A DNA stretch of 64,000 nt from the NCBI RefSeq assembly GCF_000002075.1, contig NW_004797350.1:1483107-1547106 (forward strand), written 5' to 3'. Every line of letters begins with the position of its first letter. Position 1 is the first letter of the stretch. This stretch comes from Aplysia californica (lineage: Eukaryota; Mollusca; Gastropoda; Aplysiida; Aplysiidae). This document shows positions 13,001 to 23,233 of this stretch, in pieces. A program made the translations under genes and the position numbers. A model generated the notes under the pieces. It ran no database searches. It was not told the origin of the DNA and worked only from the letters and a program-made list of their open reading frames with translations.

Positions 13001-16000
13001 TTGCAGAATAAGTTGATTAAAGGTACAAAACGTAAATTTGCACAAGTCACCAAACTTAGGCAGCCATTTTGTTGCTGATTTTACCTCTAAAATGAGGCAA
13101 ACCCCACCTCCTTCAAGCGCAAATATATTGACTTCTTTTCAAGATATATATCGATCCTATTTTCACCAAAAGGAAGGCAAATGGACTGTCTTTAAGATGA
13201 TACCAATAACCTCATCATACGCCCAAAAATTGACAAGCACCTTGTTCCACCACGTCCTGAGACAAATATTTACAATTACATTCTTGTTTAGCAGGACTCG
13301 TTGGGGAGCACCAAAATCCAGGACGGAGAGCACGTGGCTCTGCACCCCCACGCAGCAGACGACAACACTGACGGAACGCCGAACGCCGCGTCGTTGCATC
13401 CTCCTCCCACACAAGCCGCTACTGCCGCGGCAGCTGCAGCGCCACCCATCGCCAACGGGACTGACGAGCACCCTAACATTGTCACAGAGCTGCCCACTCT
13501 GACGGACGTCCACTACATTATACTGGACTGCTCCACCATGAGCTATGTGGACTCAGTTGGGGTCAAAGTGTTGCAGCAGGTGTATTTATGTTCTATTGAT
13601 GTTTTGTTGTAAATTTGTTGTGTTTATAACAGGTGTGTGTTTGTTCTATTGATGTTTTGTTGTAAATTTGTTGTGTTTATGACAGGTGTGTGTTTTTTCT
13701 ATTGATGTTTTGTTGTAAATTTGTTGTGTTTATAACAGTAACAGGTGTTTGTTTGTTCTGTATGATGTTTTTCGTTGTTGCAGGAGTGTTTTTGTTGTAA
13801 TTTGTTTATAACAGGTTTGTGTTTGTTCTATTGTTTTTCTTGTAAATTTGTTGTGTTTATAACAGGTGTGTATTTGTTCTATTGGTGTTTTGATGTAATT
13901 TATTTTGTTGATGTTTTATAATTGTTACTGGTGTGTGTTTGTTCCGTTGATGTTTTATGTTGTAACAGATGTGTTTTTATTGTAATTTGTTGTGTTTATA
14001 ACAGGTGTGTGTTTGTTCTATTGATGTTATGCATTTGTGACTGGTGTGTGGTTTTTGTTGTGATTTGTTGTGTTTATAACCGGTGTGTGTTTGTTCTGTT
14101 GATGCTAGGCATTTGATACGAGCGTGTGTTTGTTGTGACGTGTTGTGTTGTTTGTTGGTGTGTGTTAAGTTGGAAACAGGTGCATGTTTGTTCTAATTAG
14201 TTCTGTTGTACAGGTGTGCATTTGTTTTGATGTGTTGTTTTTGTAACACTTTTGTGTGTGTTGTGATGTGTTGACATGGGTATGTGTTTGCTTTAATGTT
14301 TTTTGTTGCAACACGTGTGTGTTTGTTTTGATGTTTTGTCTTGTTTTTTTTAACACTTTTATTTGTTTAGTGTGATTTTTTGTGTTATAAACAGGTGTGT
14401 GTTGTGCCATCATTAAAGGGATCTATTTGTTTACAACCCCCTCTCCTCCACACCCCCACATTTCCACCCTCTGAGGTAGAGTTTTTATTACTGATACTTT
14501 TTATTTCTGTGTTGATTGTTTTGTTGTCAACAAAAGTCTCATTTCATTTGTTCCTATTTTACAGGTGATTGCAGAGTTCCGAGCATTCAACATCACAGTC
14601 TACCTGGCGCAGTGCAAATGTAAGCTTTATAAACTTGGCGAACATTTTTTGCCATTCTATAAACTTTAGCAAACATTTTAAAGGAAATTAAGCAGAGAGT
14701 GTTGTTTGCTAGTCATATGTAAGGGAGGCAATGAGTTTGAAAACAAAATGTATATGTATATATATATATATATTCTTTGTGAAGAATATATACTTGTTTA
14801 CTTGATTTGGAGATTTGTTCCCAATCACTGTCTCCATGGAAGTTTCTAAAAATTATTTGTCTCTCTTTCCCTTTCTTTTTGACTCTCTGTCATTTTCTCT
14901 CTTCCTTAATCTCTTTCTCTTTCTCACTCACACTCTCTGGTTTTCTTTCTTTCCCACAGCTGGTGTGAGGGAAATGTTTGAAAGAACAAACTTCTACAAG
15001 ACAGGGAACAAAAACTTTTTGTTTATCACAATTCACGATGCTGTGGTCAGCGCACAGCTACACCAGTGGTCAATTCTTGGGGTAAGTGACCTGTGACTGT
15101 CATTATTAAGATATAGTATATATATATGTGTGTGTGCGTGTATGTGTGAGTGTAAATTTTATTGTCCATGTATACTTTGTCTCTTTCGTACACCCTCACT
15201 CCAAATGCCAGAGGTAAATTCTGTGGTGCCAGGGAATTTTTAAGTGTTTTGTCTGACTCATGAATTCTGTGAAAGTGATAGCATTTTGAAATAAATCTCA
15301 TTTATGTCCTATTATCTTATATTTTCTCAAAGCTACGTATGATCTGGCTAGACCATATAAACTGAGAAAAATCATTGTTGTCTAATTACTACTGACCACG
15401 GCTGACTTAAAAAACTCCATGGGCATTTTCCTTTTTTCTCACGTTTGTTTAAGTATCTTCATCAACGTTTTTTCAGCATATTGTAAGGTAAATGATGCTC
15501 GATCAGTCTTGTAGGATTATTGTTGTATAACTCATCGGCTGATGTGACATGTGATTTTGTGGGCTGCAACAGTGCCATGTCATGCAGTCGTCTAGAAACC
15601 AGTAAACATTTTTTCATTTATGATGGAAGGAATTGAGCTTTCCCGAGAAAGAATTTTACCATTTCGGCCCCAGACACTGCATGGACATGCACCATCAGCA
15701 GTAACTTATATTTATGTGATAATACATATTTATGTGTACTTGTCTCAAAAAGTTGCCTTCAACTTCACGCAGGAACACCAAGTACCTTCCAACAGCAACA
15801 ACAATCAGTCGGCTTCGGGTCCAGGGGAAGATCTGCCAGAGGAACAGGACGGTAACGAGGAGAGAGGGCAGGAGGAAGGGGACAGTCACGATGTCAACAA
15901 ACCGGGAAGCAACGGGGATGTGGACCCGCTCCGACGACGAGACAATGAGGACCACGAGAGGGAAAAGGATAGCACAGTCGCAGATGTGGAGAGAACTGAA

Positions 16001-16006
16001 GTGTAG
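800..16006 (+). CDS. SLC26 family anion transporter (A5/A6-like), 17 exons, 5' end missing
   Basis: Multi-exon gene encoding a plasma-membrane anion exchanger or channel-like transporter. My joined exons: 800-1010, 2131-2241, 2914-3116, 3295-3459, 3883-4044, 5921-6003, 6783-6930, 7511-7624, 8201-8278, 8877-8972, 9577-9683, 11208-11277, 11911-12093, 13295-13579, 14565-14619, 14960-15081, 15773-16006. All introns are GT-AG and all phases agree; the sum is 808 codons plus stop. The N-terminal cytoplasmic segment with the start codon (perhaps 60-90 residues) is not identified. Family hallmarks are the HIPQGMAYGQL signature, SRSLVQE in the second half of the core, and a STAS domain with [14 protein letters not shown]. 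Likely exchanges chloride, bicarbonate, sulfate or oxalate; the exact substrate cannot be read from sequence, so no gene symbol is given. Confidence 0.93.
1331..1400 (+). repeat. possible tRNA-derived SINE head
   Basis: CTGTTAGCTCAGTTGGTATC matches a D-arm/A-box; the B-box position reads GGTTAAAATCT, degenerate. Lies in the intron after the exon ending 1010. No stable cloverleaf and no intact anticodon arm. Confidence 0.4.
4183..4860. repeat. degenerate repeat-rich stretch in SLC26 intron
   Basis: Between the exons ending 4044 and starting 5921. Contains several GTACCTAG words (about 4358-4460) and GC-rich phrases recurring around CCCGGGAA and TTTGAGGAAAT (about 4690-4810). Open frames on both strands look repetitive and do not resemble a known protein. 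I read it as a decayed interspersed element of unknown type; 4861-5920 shows nothing further. Confidence 0.35.
5921..9683 (+). CDS. SLC26 exons f-k: second half of the membrane core
   Basis: Exons 5921-6003, 6783-6930, 7511-7624, 8201-8278, 8877-8972 and 9577-9683. They encode [40 protein letters not shown], then [20 protein letters not shown]. In this last stretch the Ser-Arg pair equivalent to the anion-site residues of prestin (Ser398, Arg399) is intact. The helices [31 protein letters not shown] and [20 protein letters not shown] follow. This matches the family order from TM8 to TM14 with no gaps, so the core looks functional. Confidence 0.92.
7916..8010 (+). repeat. decayed duplicate of the acceptor at 8200
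   Basis: About 55 bases ending near 8010 resemble 8160-8215, including a copy of the splice acceptor and the first exon bases (CAG, then GTGACTGGTCTG). The copy acceptor is at 7989-7990; used in the gene's phase, it would run into TAG at 8003-8005 after four codons. Confidence 0.6.
8668..8820 (+). repeat. short interspersed hairpin-family copy S1
   Basis: Begins near GTGGTTAGCAGGTGCTCTAGTGTGG, passes through a pyrimidine-rich body with ATCAAACATATATCATCC, and ends GCACTAAAACTAAAG. The left arm of the family's hairpin is deleted in this copy; the right arm AAGTGCC remains. Ends 56 bases before the exon at 8877. Confidence 0.75.
10195..10270 (+). repeat. possible tRNA-derived SINE head
   Basis: CTGTTAGCTCTGCTGGTACAA resembles a tRNA D-arm and A box and is similar to 1333-1355 (GTTAGCTCAGTTGGTATCA). 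The B box is poor in both copies, so these are decayed repeats, not tRNA genes. Confidence 0.35.
10999..11060 (+). other. GC-rich three-stem palindromic motif embedded in AAC repeats
   Basis: GGTGGCC (11000-11006) pairs perfectly with GGCCACC (11054-11060). Inside, CGAAGAG (11011-11017) and CTCTTCG (11022-11028) form a 7-bp stem closing a TACG (UNCG-type) loop, and GTTC (11031-11034) can pair with GAAC (11045-11048). The block is far more GC-rich than the surrounding (AAC)n/(CAA)n sequence. At 61 bases it is too short for a tRNA. Confidence 0.5.
11208..15081 (+). CDS. SLC26 exons l-p: STAS domain
   Basis: Exons 11208-11277, 11911-12093, 13295-13579, 14565-14619, 14960-15081. They begin [20 protein letters not shown], then [21 protein letters not shown], the opening strand and helix of the STAS fold. 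A Lys-rich linker ([17 protein letters not shown]) and an Ala/Pro-rich insertion (in 13295-13579) form the variable intervening sequence seen in animal SLC26 STAS domains. [34 protein letters not shown] and [19 protein letters not shown] complete it. STAS domains place and regulate the transporter through protein partners such as CFTR in vertebrates. Confidence 0.92.
11724..11893 (+). repeat. short interspersed hairpin-family copy S2
   Basis: Near-complete copy with a perfect 9-bp hairpin, GCACTTACA / TGTAAGTGC, loop of 11 bases, and tail TTACTAAAACTAAAAC. The tail ends 18 bases before the exon at 11911, putting its TACTAAAAC in the branch-point zone of that intron. Confidence 0.8.
12841..13265 (+). 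repeat. three-copy ~450-bp repeat family, copy 1
   Basis: Starts TGTGAGGCATCATGATGAAA and runs through CTCGTCAAAATA, GTTGATTAAAGG, GCCATTTTGTTGCTGATTT, CCTCCTTCAA and TTGACAAGCACCTTGTTCC. The same sequence of landmarks is found at 22450-22910 (+) and 53345-53797 (-). Ends about 30 bases before the exon at 13295. Confidence 0.8.
13580..14400 (+). repeat. degenerate ~50-bp minisatellite starting at a splice donor
   Basis: Repeating phrase GTGTGTTTGTTCTATTGATG, TTTTGTTGTAAATTTG, TTGTGTTTATAACAG. The first unit begins at the donor of the exon ending 13579, so each unit recreates an AACAG/GTGTGT junction. Confidence 0.8.
15773..16006 (+). CDS. SLC26 last exon: acidic, disordered tail ending in a PDZ ligand
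   Basis: 77 codons plus TAG. Low-complexity, Asn/Glu/Asp/Gly-rich tail after the STAS domain, ending E-R-T-E-V. Thr at -2 and Val at 0 form a class I PDZ-binding motif, as at the ends of vertebrate SLC26A3 and A6, which bind NHERF/PDZK1 scaffolds. This argues for apical scaffolding in an epithelium; the partner is inferred. Confidence 0.88.
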   Translation, partial: EHQVPSNSNNNQSASGPGEDLPEEQDGNEERGQEEGDSHDVNKPGSNGDVDPLRRRDNEDHEREKDSTVADVERTEV

Positions 16007-16556
16007 CTTGTGATTCCTCAGAAGTGCTGATCTGTTGACCTGTTGGGAGTTTTTATAGTCATTTTGGTGTTACGTAAGTGTGGTTCTTTTGTAACCCTCA
16101 TGATACTTAATTCCGTCTGTTTTGTCTGGTGATCAAATCTGCCTGCAAAGTTTGTAAATATGTACCATTCTCATAAAATCATAAAATCTTTTTATAATCA
16201 GCTTGTTTCTGAATATTTTTGCCTGTTCATCTGTTATTTTGTATTCTTTTTATGAATTTTAGTTCAATATAAGAAAGAAGAATTAGATCCATTGGTTGTT
16301 TGTTTGTTTTTTCTTGAAGTTGAAGGAAGGTAATTGTAAAACTTAGAGCAAAAAGGGAAAATGGAAAAAGAGGATCTTTTTTCCAACTGTGAGGTGTTTC
16401 TTTTTTCTAGTGACCGGTCATGGTTTGAGTTTGGTTTTCTTTCGCTCTTTGACCTACCTCAGAGCTTTCTGATTGTTGAGAGTGGTGCTTCTTGTTACCT
16501 ACAGGCGAATCGTACAAATGCGACAACTGTTATTTAATTTTATTTTGTATGATGAC

Positions 16557-16621
<65 letters not shown>

Positions 16622-18405
16622 CAGTTCAAATTTTTAGTACCTCTTTGTTATTTAGCTCATTTTATGAGATTGCATTTTGTACTCAGTTCATAATAATGCC
16701 TTTAAAGTTTCATTGTTGTGGTTTGGCCCCTAACATTTGCAACACAGCCTTTTTATCCAAGGGACTCTGTGTTCAGTTCACTTCCCCTGACTTCTGACTT
16801 TGTGGTTAAGTCATTCTTAAGAGGTGCTGGAATGGTGGGGCTTTGGGGGGGGGGGGGTTGTTTGGAAAACACGCAGTTATCATGGCATTGTACTAGGTTG
16901 AAATTAACCCTACTCACTGACCCGAGTGTTTACAAGGTGCCTCTTTTGCTTTTGTCTGACATTCTTTTCCCAGCTTTTACTAGTGACCATCATCTTGTCT
17001 ATTTGCTATATTTCCTCTAACTCAAGCAAACTCACCGTTGAGCGCTTCTTATTTGAGTCTGAGTTTGGAGCCTTTAATGGGAGTTAGATTATCAGGAATG
17101 ATTCTTCTCTGTTGGTTATGTATAGTCTTGCCAAGGAACCAATGGCATCTTTTTTATTTTACTTTGAGACGTCCCATTCTAATTCTATTTCTAATGTGGT
17201 GCAGACTTCTCTTGAAAAAATCGAAACAAGAGGGAGGGAGGGAGGAGAACTATGCACTGGTCCGTACTAGTCTCCCTTAACATACGATTGTGTACATATT
17301 AATTAATTAAGCCCTGAAAAAATCTTTCAGTTCAACATTTGGCTGTGCCCTGGTACTGTTACTGCTGTTGAAGTTAGTGTACAGTGTTGACCACACAGCT
17401 GAAGATAAGTACTGAGACTGACGCATCGTCAGACAGACCCATCATCGAATAAACGCATACTCATGCAGACGAATACTCAGACAGATGACTACACCGACAG
17501 ACAAATACTCTGACAGATGTTATAATAACACGGCAAGTACCGTACTCAGTTCTCGTAACTCAAAGAGAACAATCAACTCCACAAAGTGTATTATTCTTTA
17601 ACATATCCAGAGTACATAGTCTAAAGTATAAACAAGGTGCATTTCTATTTCTTATCATGCATATATATACTCAATTATAAACAAGGTACAATTAAGTCTG
17701 CTTTGTTTGTGATTTAATATTTGAGTGCGTTTTCTAACCTACATAATCATAATTTGTAAACAAGGTGCATCTACATTCTTTTCCAGCTAGATGTCTTTCT
17801 CTCTTGTTTCAAGTATGACCTTCTCTTTTTTAAATTCTGTATCATCATATACCTTCATACGTGGCATTATTTCATTTCATATCTCCACCCTTGCCTGATG
17901 TCATTGTTATTCATTCCCAATGTCAAATGTACTATATTGAATTTTAAAATTTATGCAAGAGCTGAAATGAAACAATGCATATATCAAACAAGATCTTTAC
18001 TTTGTTGCTTTTATAATTATACTACAGTCTAGCACTTACATAGCAAAATCAGCGGGACACAGAAATCTTTGTGTAATTAATTAATCACACTAGATGATTG
18101 TTTTAAAGAATAAAACATATACAAGAAAAACGTGCGTCCTAAAAATCTGTTCACTGTGTGCGTGCTAGACTGTATTTGAGACTTTTTGTTTTCTCAAAGT
18201 CAAGGTACCTATAATAACTTAACACAGTTTAGGTAAGGTAAAGTTGTGTACATGTTTAATCATAGTAAATTTTTATTTTACTTCTATTAGAAGAAGGAGG
18301 ATCTAGAAGTTCTGGATCTCAGGATTTCCTGTTGTTTACAGAACAGTCTATTAGTACATAACCTTCTTGTGCCTCTTGTCTGGTCTTGGCTTTGTAAAAC
18401 GTTAT
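16007..18405. other. 3' UTR and intergenic DNA after SLC26
   Basis: AT-rich, with an AT microsatellite at about 16555-16622 and a 13-base G tract near 16846. AATAAA at 17448-17453 could be a poly(A) signal 1.44 kb after the stop, but I cannot tell which signal is used. No coding exon seen. Confidence 0.5.
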
Positions 18406-18407
18406 TG

Positions 18408-18778
18408 CATAGCTGTCAACCAGTATGATAAAAACATATTTAATTCAATTTTTGAGAGTTTAAGTATGGAAGTCTGTTTCCATTTTTAAAAATGTATTCC
18501 TCGGTTATTTAGTCTTGCTCATCACGGACTTGCAGATGCTGAAGAAAAATTCGGAACTTTCAAGACAATGTATTTGCGAAAAAAAATGAGAATGAAGCGG
18601 AAAGTCAATTGGAATCTGTTGCTGCAAGTGCACTTTGAATAGCTAGAATTTTTTTCATTGCAGGGTGTTTGGGAGGGTTTGGAGAAAGGTTACTTGGCCA
18701 ATGCCCACCATTTTTTACCTTCTGCATGGATAAAGTCTTCCAGTTTTTTGGTTTTGAAAAGTTGGCAGCTATGACATC
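18408..18778 (+). mobile_element. CATAGCTGCCAAC-ended non-autonomous element, copy A
   Basis: Begins GCATAGCTGTCAACC and ends AGTTGGCAGCTATG, an inverted pair. Shares TGCTGCAAGTGCACTTTG and CAATGCCCACCAT with the copy at 34237-34591. No coding capacity and no clear target duplication around this copy. Confidence 0.65.
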
Positions 18779-20893
18779 TCACTGCCTTTTAGATTGGGGG
18801 TTTCTGTCTTTTGTTATTCTGAATTAATCAGTTCCCACTTTGTTAACAATTCTCATAAAAGACTTTCTTCCCTAATTCAGATTGTTAAAAACAACATAAA
18901 GTGTCACAACACAGTGGAATCAGATGATTGTCAATTTTGGTTAATATAACCTTAGAGCTTGTGCATTTGTCTTTGACTTTTTTTTTTAACTTGCCCATGG
19001 CAGAAAAAATGCCGGTTTCTTCTATTTAATTATTTTAACAACCTCCTAATTTCACAATGATGCCACACATGATGCAGGACTCAGTTCATGACCCACCACT
19101 ATTTGTTGCTCTGTGAGCCACCAGTAGTCAGTGGACTTAAGCTCGAGAAACTTTTATTCGTGCAGTGTGCTTGTGGTCGCACAGTAAAGAAAATCCTTAT
19201 TCTATTCACACTACTAAAACTAAATGTTATCTGTATCTCTGCAAAGGTACCTCAGCCAACCTTGTTTTTGTGAGTTTATCATCAAAAGTGGATTATGACA
19301 CTTCTCATGGCTGGATTATAATCATGACAAATCACACAAATTTGTCTTAGATGGATGACATGTTACTACAGGCACATAAAACATGCAAAAGTGAAGGAAT
19401 GCAACAACAGAAAGTGTCATAATAAAATAATTTAATGGATATATGTAAAACTTTGTTCGTTGCAATAGTCGGGAGCAATACAATCATGCATCATGAGGAC
19501 GGAACAATTGTAAAAAGAAAAATTTCAATGTTGCATTGGAAGAGTCACTGAGAACTGAAGTCATCTCTCCTCTGAGGTAATGTAGACTAAGAGGCACAAA
19601 AGGATGATTGATTTATAGCACAAATACTTCTAAAAATCTACATAACAAGGTGCACACAATGGACAAAAACCGTTGTAGAAAGTTTGTAAACAGCAGTCAG
19701 ATACATACAGTCAAATTGTCGAGAAGAAATATAGTTGCCTTAGAGACAGGTGTCTTGAGCTGTGTCTTTATAATAATATTTAAAAACTGGAAATGGGAAG
19801 TGGTCATTTGTACAGGTGATTGTCTTGGTCTGGTGGCTGTTTGGGCAGGGCCAGCGGCAATAATATCCTACAACTAGTAGAACTAAAACAAAGGTATGGT
19901 CCAGCACAGGACAGATGAGTAAATGAAATTTATCTGTGCTCTATATCCCCTCTGGCAGAATCTGGAGTCGACACATATATTATAAAACAAAGATTTGTCT
20001 CATATATTTCAACTTTCAGTTACAGTATAAGGCTATCTCAAAACAATTGAGGATAATCCTTAAAAATGGAACCGGCAACACAATGGTCAACAGAGTAGTC
20101 ACGTGTCCGCACAAATGAAGAGGGAGCAAAAAAGGTAAGGATGTGAACAACAGCTCACACTCAAAGCATCCACTGCTTACCAGACATAAAGTATTTTGAA
20201 GACAGAACAAATATAAAAAGCTTATGCTAATCACTCATCATTTTTCACATATACAGCAGTAAACTTTATCAAAGGCTCCCAAGGACACAAATATGGTACA
20301 TGAGTATGAACAAAGACTATAGCCTACTTGGCAGTCTTCAAAATGAGCAATCCGAGTTCCTGATGTTCCCCAACCTTGCTTTGTTAATAAGCCAGCAAGT
20401 GAATGTTGGATTTCAAATTAAGGATGGATAAATTCACTACACTCAACAATTTTCGGGGTATTGAGTTTACACATTGCGGACAAAGGGGTGCTGCACAGAG
20501 CATGTCACTGACAGTCAGCCCTTCTACTTTAGCACGTCCTGGCTCTGGTGACCAACTCACTACAGGTTACATTACTTCATAATAATGTATTTGTAACACA
20601 TTTGCACAAATCATTTTTAAAGGTAATGAGTCAAAGATATAAAGTGAAGATGACAGTTTTTTGTTTTGTATCCTAAATATGGAATCCATTTTTTAGCTAG
20701 TTTATATAACTCCCAGAGTTTTGAGATATTACAAGAATGCCATGACGAGCAACCAGATAATGAACAGTGCTGCTTTTTCTTTTCTGTTCCAAAGTATTAT
20801 AGTCGCAGGCCGGTTGTCTTGTACAGTAAGTAAATCAGGTACTTACGTCCACCAGTTTTCATATAGGTTTCACGTCCTCGTATTCTCTGCTTC
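18779..20893. other. intergenic stretch, nothing recognised
   Basis: AT-rich sequence between the SLC26 3' region and TMEM187. Small open frames on both strands show no family resemblance, codon bias or splice-bounded exons. Confidence 0.5.
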
Positions 20894-21589
20894 CCTAATC
20901 TGTCCCCGTTGAATTATGCAAATTTAGATGGCCAAATTATGCACACAAAAAAGCAAAATTATGCAAAAATTATGCAAGTTACCGTAACACCATTCGTGAC
21001 ATGTTTTGCACCTTTTCAGCAAGATTTTCATGATTTTCATGATTTTCATGTTTTATCTACAGAAAAATTGAAAACAGAACATATCAGTATCAGTAATTTG
21101 TTGTGTATTTGGAAAGAAAACTATACACATCAGTCAGAAAAAAAAAACCCAATAAATATAATCTCTGTAACTTTCAGCTGTAGATCTAGATCTCTATAGA
21201 GGAAAGAAAATGTAAAAAAAAAAAGGACATCTGGACCTCTGATGCTGGCATATTACTAAAACCAGGGACTCCTGTCAAACATGAAACATAAGCAGACATG
21301 AGAACAACAACTTTTGATGGATTGAAAAATTGAACATGCTCAAGGAACAAAATCCCAACCCATAACCAAGATCTTCTAACAAGGGAAATAACCAACTTTT
21401 CACTTAAATGAGACTTATTACAGTGATTATTTCCCTTTAGTCACATGGCGAGGCGTTAATTAATTGTTTGGTGAAAAAAAAGAGAAAAAACGTGAAAAAA
21501 CGTGGGGAATCCAAAATTATGCAAATGTTGCAGAATTACACGAAAAAACGCGGCCGCACAATCGCATAATCCTACGGGGACAGCCTAAT
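20894..21589. mobile_element. candidate non-autonomous DNA element with inverted ends
   Basis: Left end CTAATCTGTCCCCGTTGAAT (from 20894) is matched, inverted, by the right end, which reads TTAGGCTGTCCCCGTAGGAT on the other strand (ending about 21588). CTGTCCCCGT followed by ATTATGC is shared. The interior is rich in AATTATGCAAA words and has a GATTTTCAT triplication near 21025-21050. No target duplication could be fixed. Confidence 0.5.
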
Positions 21590-22384
21590 GTAACAACTCT
21601 ACTCCTTTTGGGAGAAGAGTACTTCATCTGTTCATTCAAACATATATATATATATAAACATTTTCATTTTCATAATATAATTACCGTGTATCAGGACTTT
21701 CACATAGTCAAAAGAGGAAAAGAAATACAGGCCATGGAAATATAATACTAACTTCTTAGTAAGTTTATGAACTGTACCTCAGTTTTCATCATAGGTTCTT
21801 TCCCCAATCAGCATTTGCTGGCAAATTCAAAAGAGAGTAGACACACAACTTTCAGGGGGAAAGAAGGCTACTCATAGCTCCTCAAATATGATACATAAAA
21901 GTGGTGTATAAACAAAAAATTGGTTCGAAAAACAAAAATAGGTGTTCGAAAAACAAAAATGAAAAACACTTCAAATTATTTCCATTTTCAAACACACTGA
22001 GAGTCTCATTTTACCGCATTTTTAAAAAAGCTAACGCTTACAAAGGTTTCATACATGTATAATGAAAAGCAAAAATCCAAAAGATAAAACTATAAAATCT
22101 ATGCTCTAACAAAATAAAAACCTTTAAAGACATGTCAAGTGGAAGTATCAAATCAAGTTCAACAACAAGTGTACTTCCTTCATTTATGATGCTATGGTTT
22201 AACATAAAACTGGTTCTGATTAGTTAAAACAACCAGTGGGATGTCTGGCTGTCACAGAGAGATCACTCTACTTTTTTAGTTTTAATTGGAACATGCTGAT
22301 TTTCTATCACAACTCAAAAACTCAACCACTGTCATATTTCCGGGATATTACTCCATCATGGCCAGCACAATTTTTATATTGAAA

Positions 22385-22390
22385 TTTATT
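22385..22390 (-). terminator. possible poly(A) signal for TMEM187
   Basis: AATAAA on the minus strand about 850 bases past the TMEM187 stop. AT-rich sequence makes chance matches common. Confidence 0.2.
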
Positions 22391-22449
22391 AAATCAATAT
22401 ATATATCCTAGGCAGGCAGAAAACAGAGGATTCTTTTAAACCCTTTCTG

Positions 22450-22910
22450 TCACATGTGAGGCATCATGGTGAAGTCAAGCGCTCGTCAAAATAATGGGAT
22501 TGAAGAAACATGCATTTTTCTTCCAGTTTGGCAATTTTTATCTAATTTTATGCTCAACACATTTTACGCCCATATAAAAACACATTTCCATGTGAATTTA
22601 ACTGAAAAATGTTGATTAAAGGCACCAAATATGTGATTTTTTCAGTTTTCAAGACCTGTCAAGCTACTGAAGTTACCAAACTTTGACGGCCATTTTCTTG
22701 CTAATGTTACCAGGCTACCTCACCTCCTTCAATGGCAAATATCTTGACTTCTATTCAAGATCAAAGGATATTGTTTTCTGTGCAAGCATTGCAAGTGAAC
22801 AAACTATCAAAAGATAGGCCTACCAATAACTCCACATGCTCAAAAACTGACGAGTGCCTGATTCCACCACACCATGCCACATATACTGCTACTTTAAAAA
22901 TCTTCTCAAA
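22450..22910 (+). repeat. three-copy ~450-bp repeat family, copy 2
   Basis: Landmarks in order: TGTGAGGCATCATGGTGAAG, CTCGTCAAAATAATGG, GTTGATTAAAGGCACC, GCCATTTTCTTGCTAATG, CTCACCTCCTTCAATGGC, CTGACGAGTGCCTGATTCC. Intergenic, between SLC26 and TMEM187 (downstream of the latter). Confidence 0.8.
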
Positions 22911-23125
22911 TCAAGAAAGTTGAAAGCAAGTCACCATAAGTTTTAATTTGCTGTGTAAATGTAGCCTAATAGTAATGATTTTAAAAAACAACCTTTGCTG
23001 TGCAAAGTGGAACTGAAAAAGGAAAATTGTTAAAAGCAGGCTGGCCTTAGTTAGGAGAAGCTTCTTCCTGAGAAGGACGACAAAAAAGAAAGCCTAGTTC
23101 TAGAAATCGTCTCAGATCATACTCT

Positions 23126-23153
23126 GCCCCCCCCCCCCCCCCCCCCCCCCCCC
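23126..23153. repeat. C homopolymer (about 28 bases)
   Basis: Uninterrupted C run downstream of TMEM187; on the gene's sense strand it is a G run. Exact length is likely unreliable in assembly. Confidence 0.9.
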
Positions 23154-23233
23154 ACTATCATTACTCTGTTTGGTTCTTTTCATTATTTGTGGAGTACTAT
23201 TGACAGCAACAACAAAAAACATGGGAAAGTTCA

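Noticed and set aside
13163-13513. Minus-strand frames over the SLC26 STAS exon
   Set aside because: Shadows of the Ala/Pro-rich coding exon; composition explained by the sense strand.
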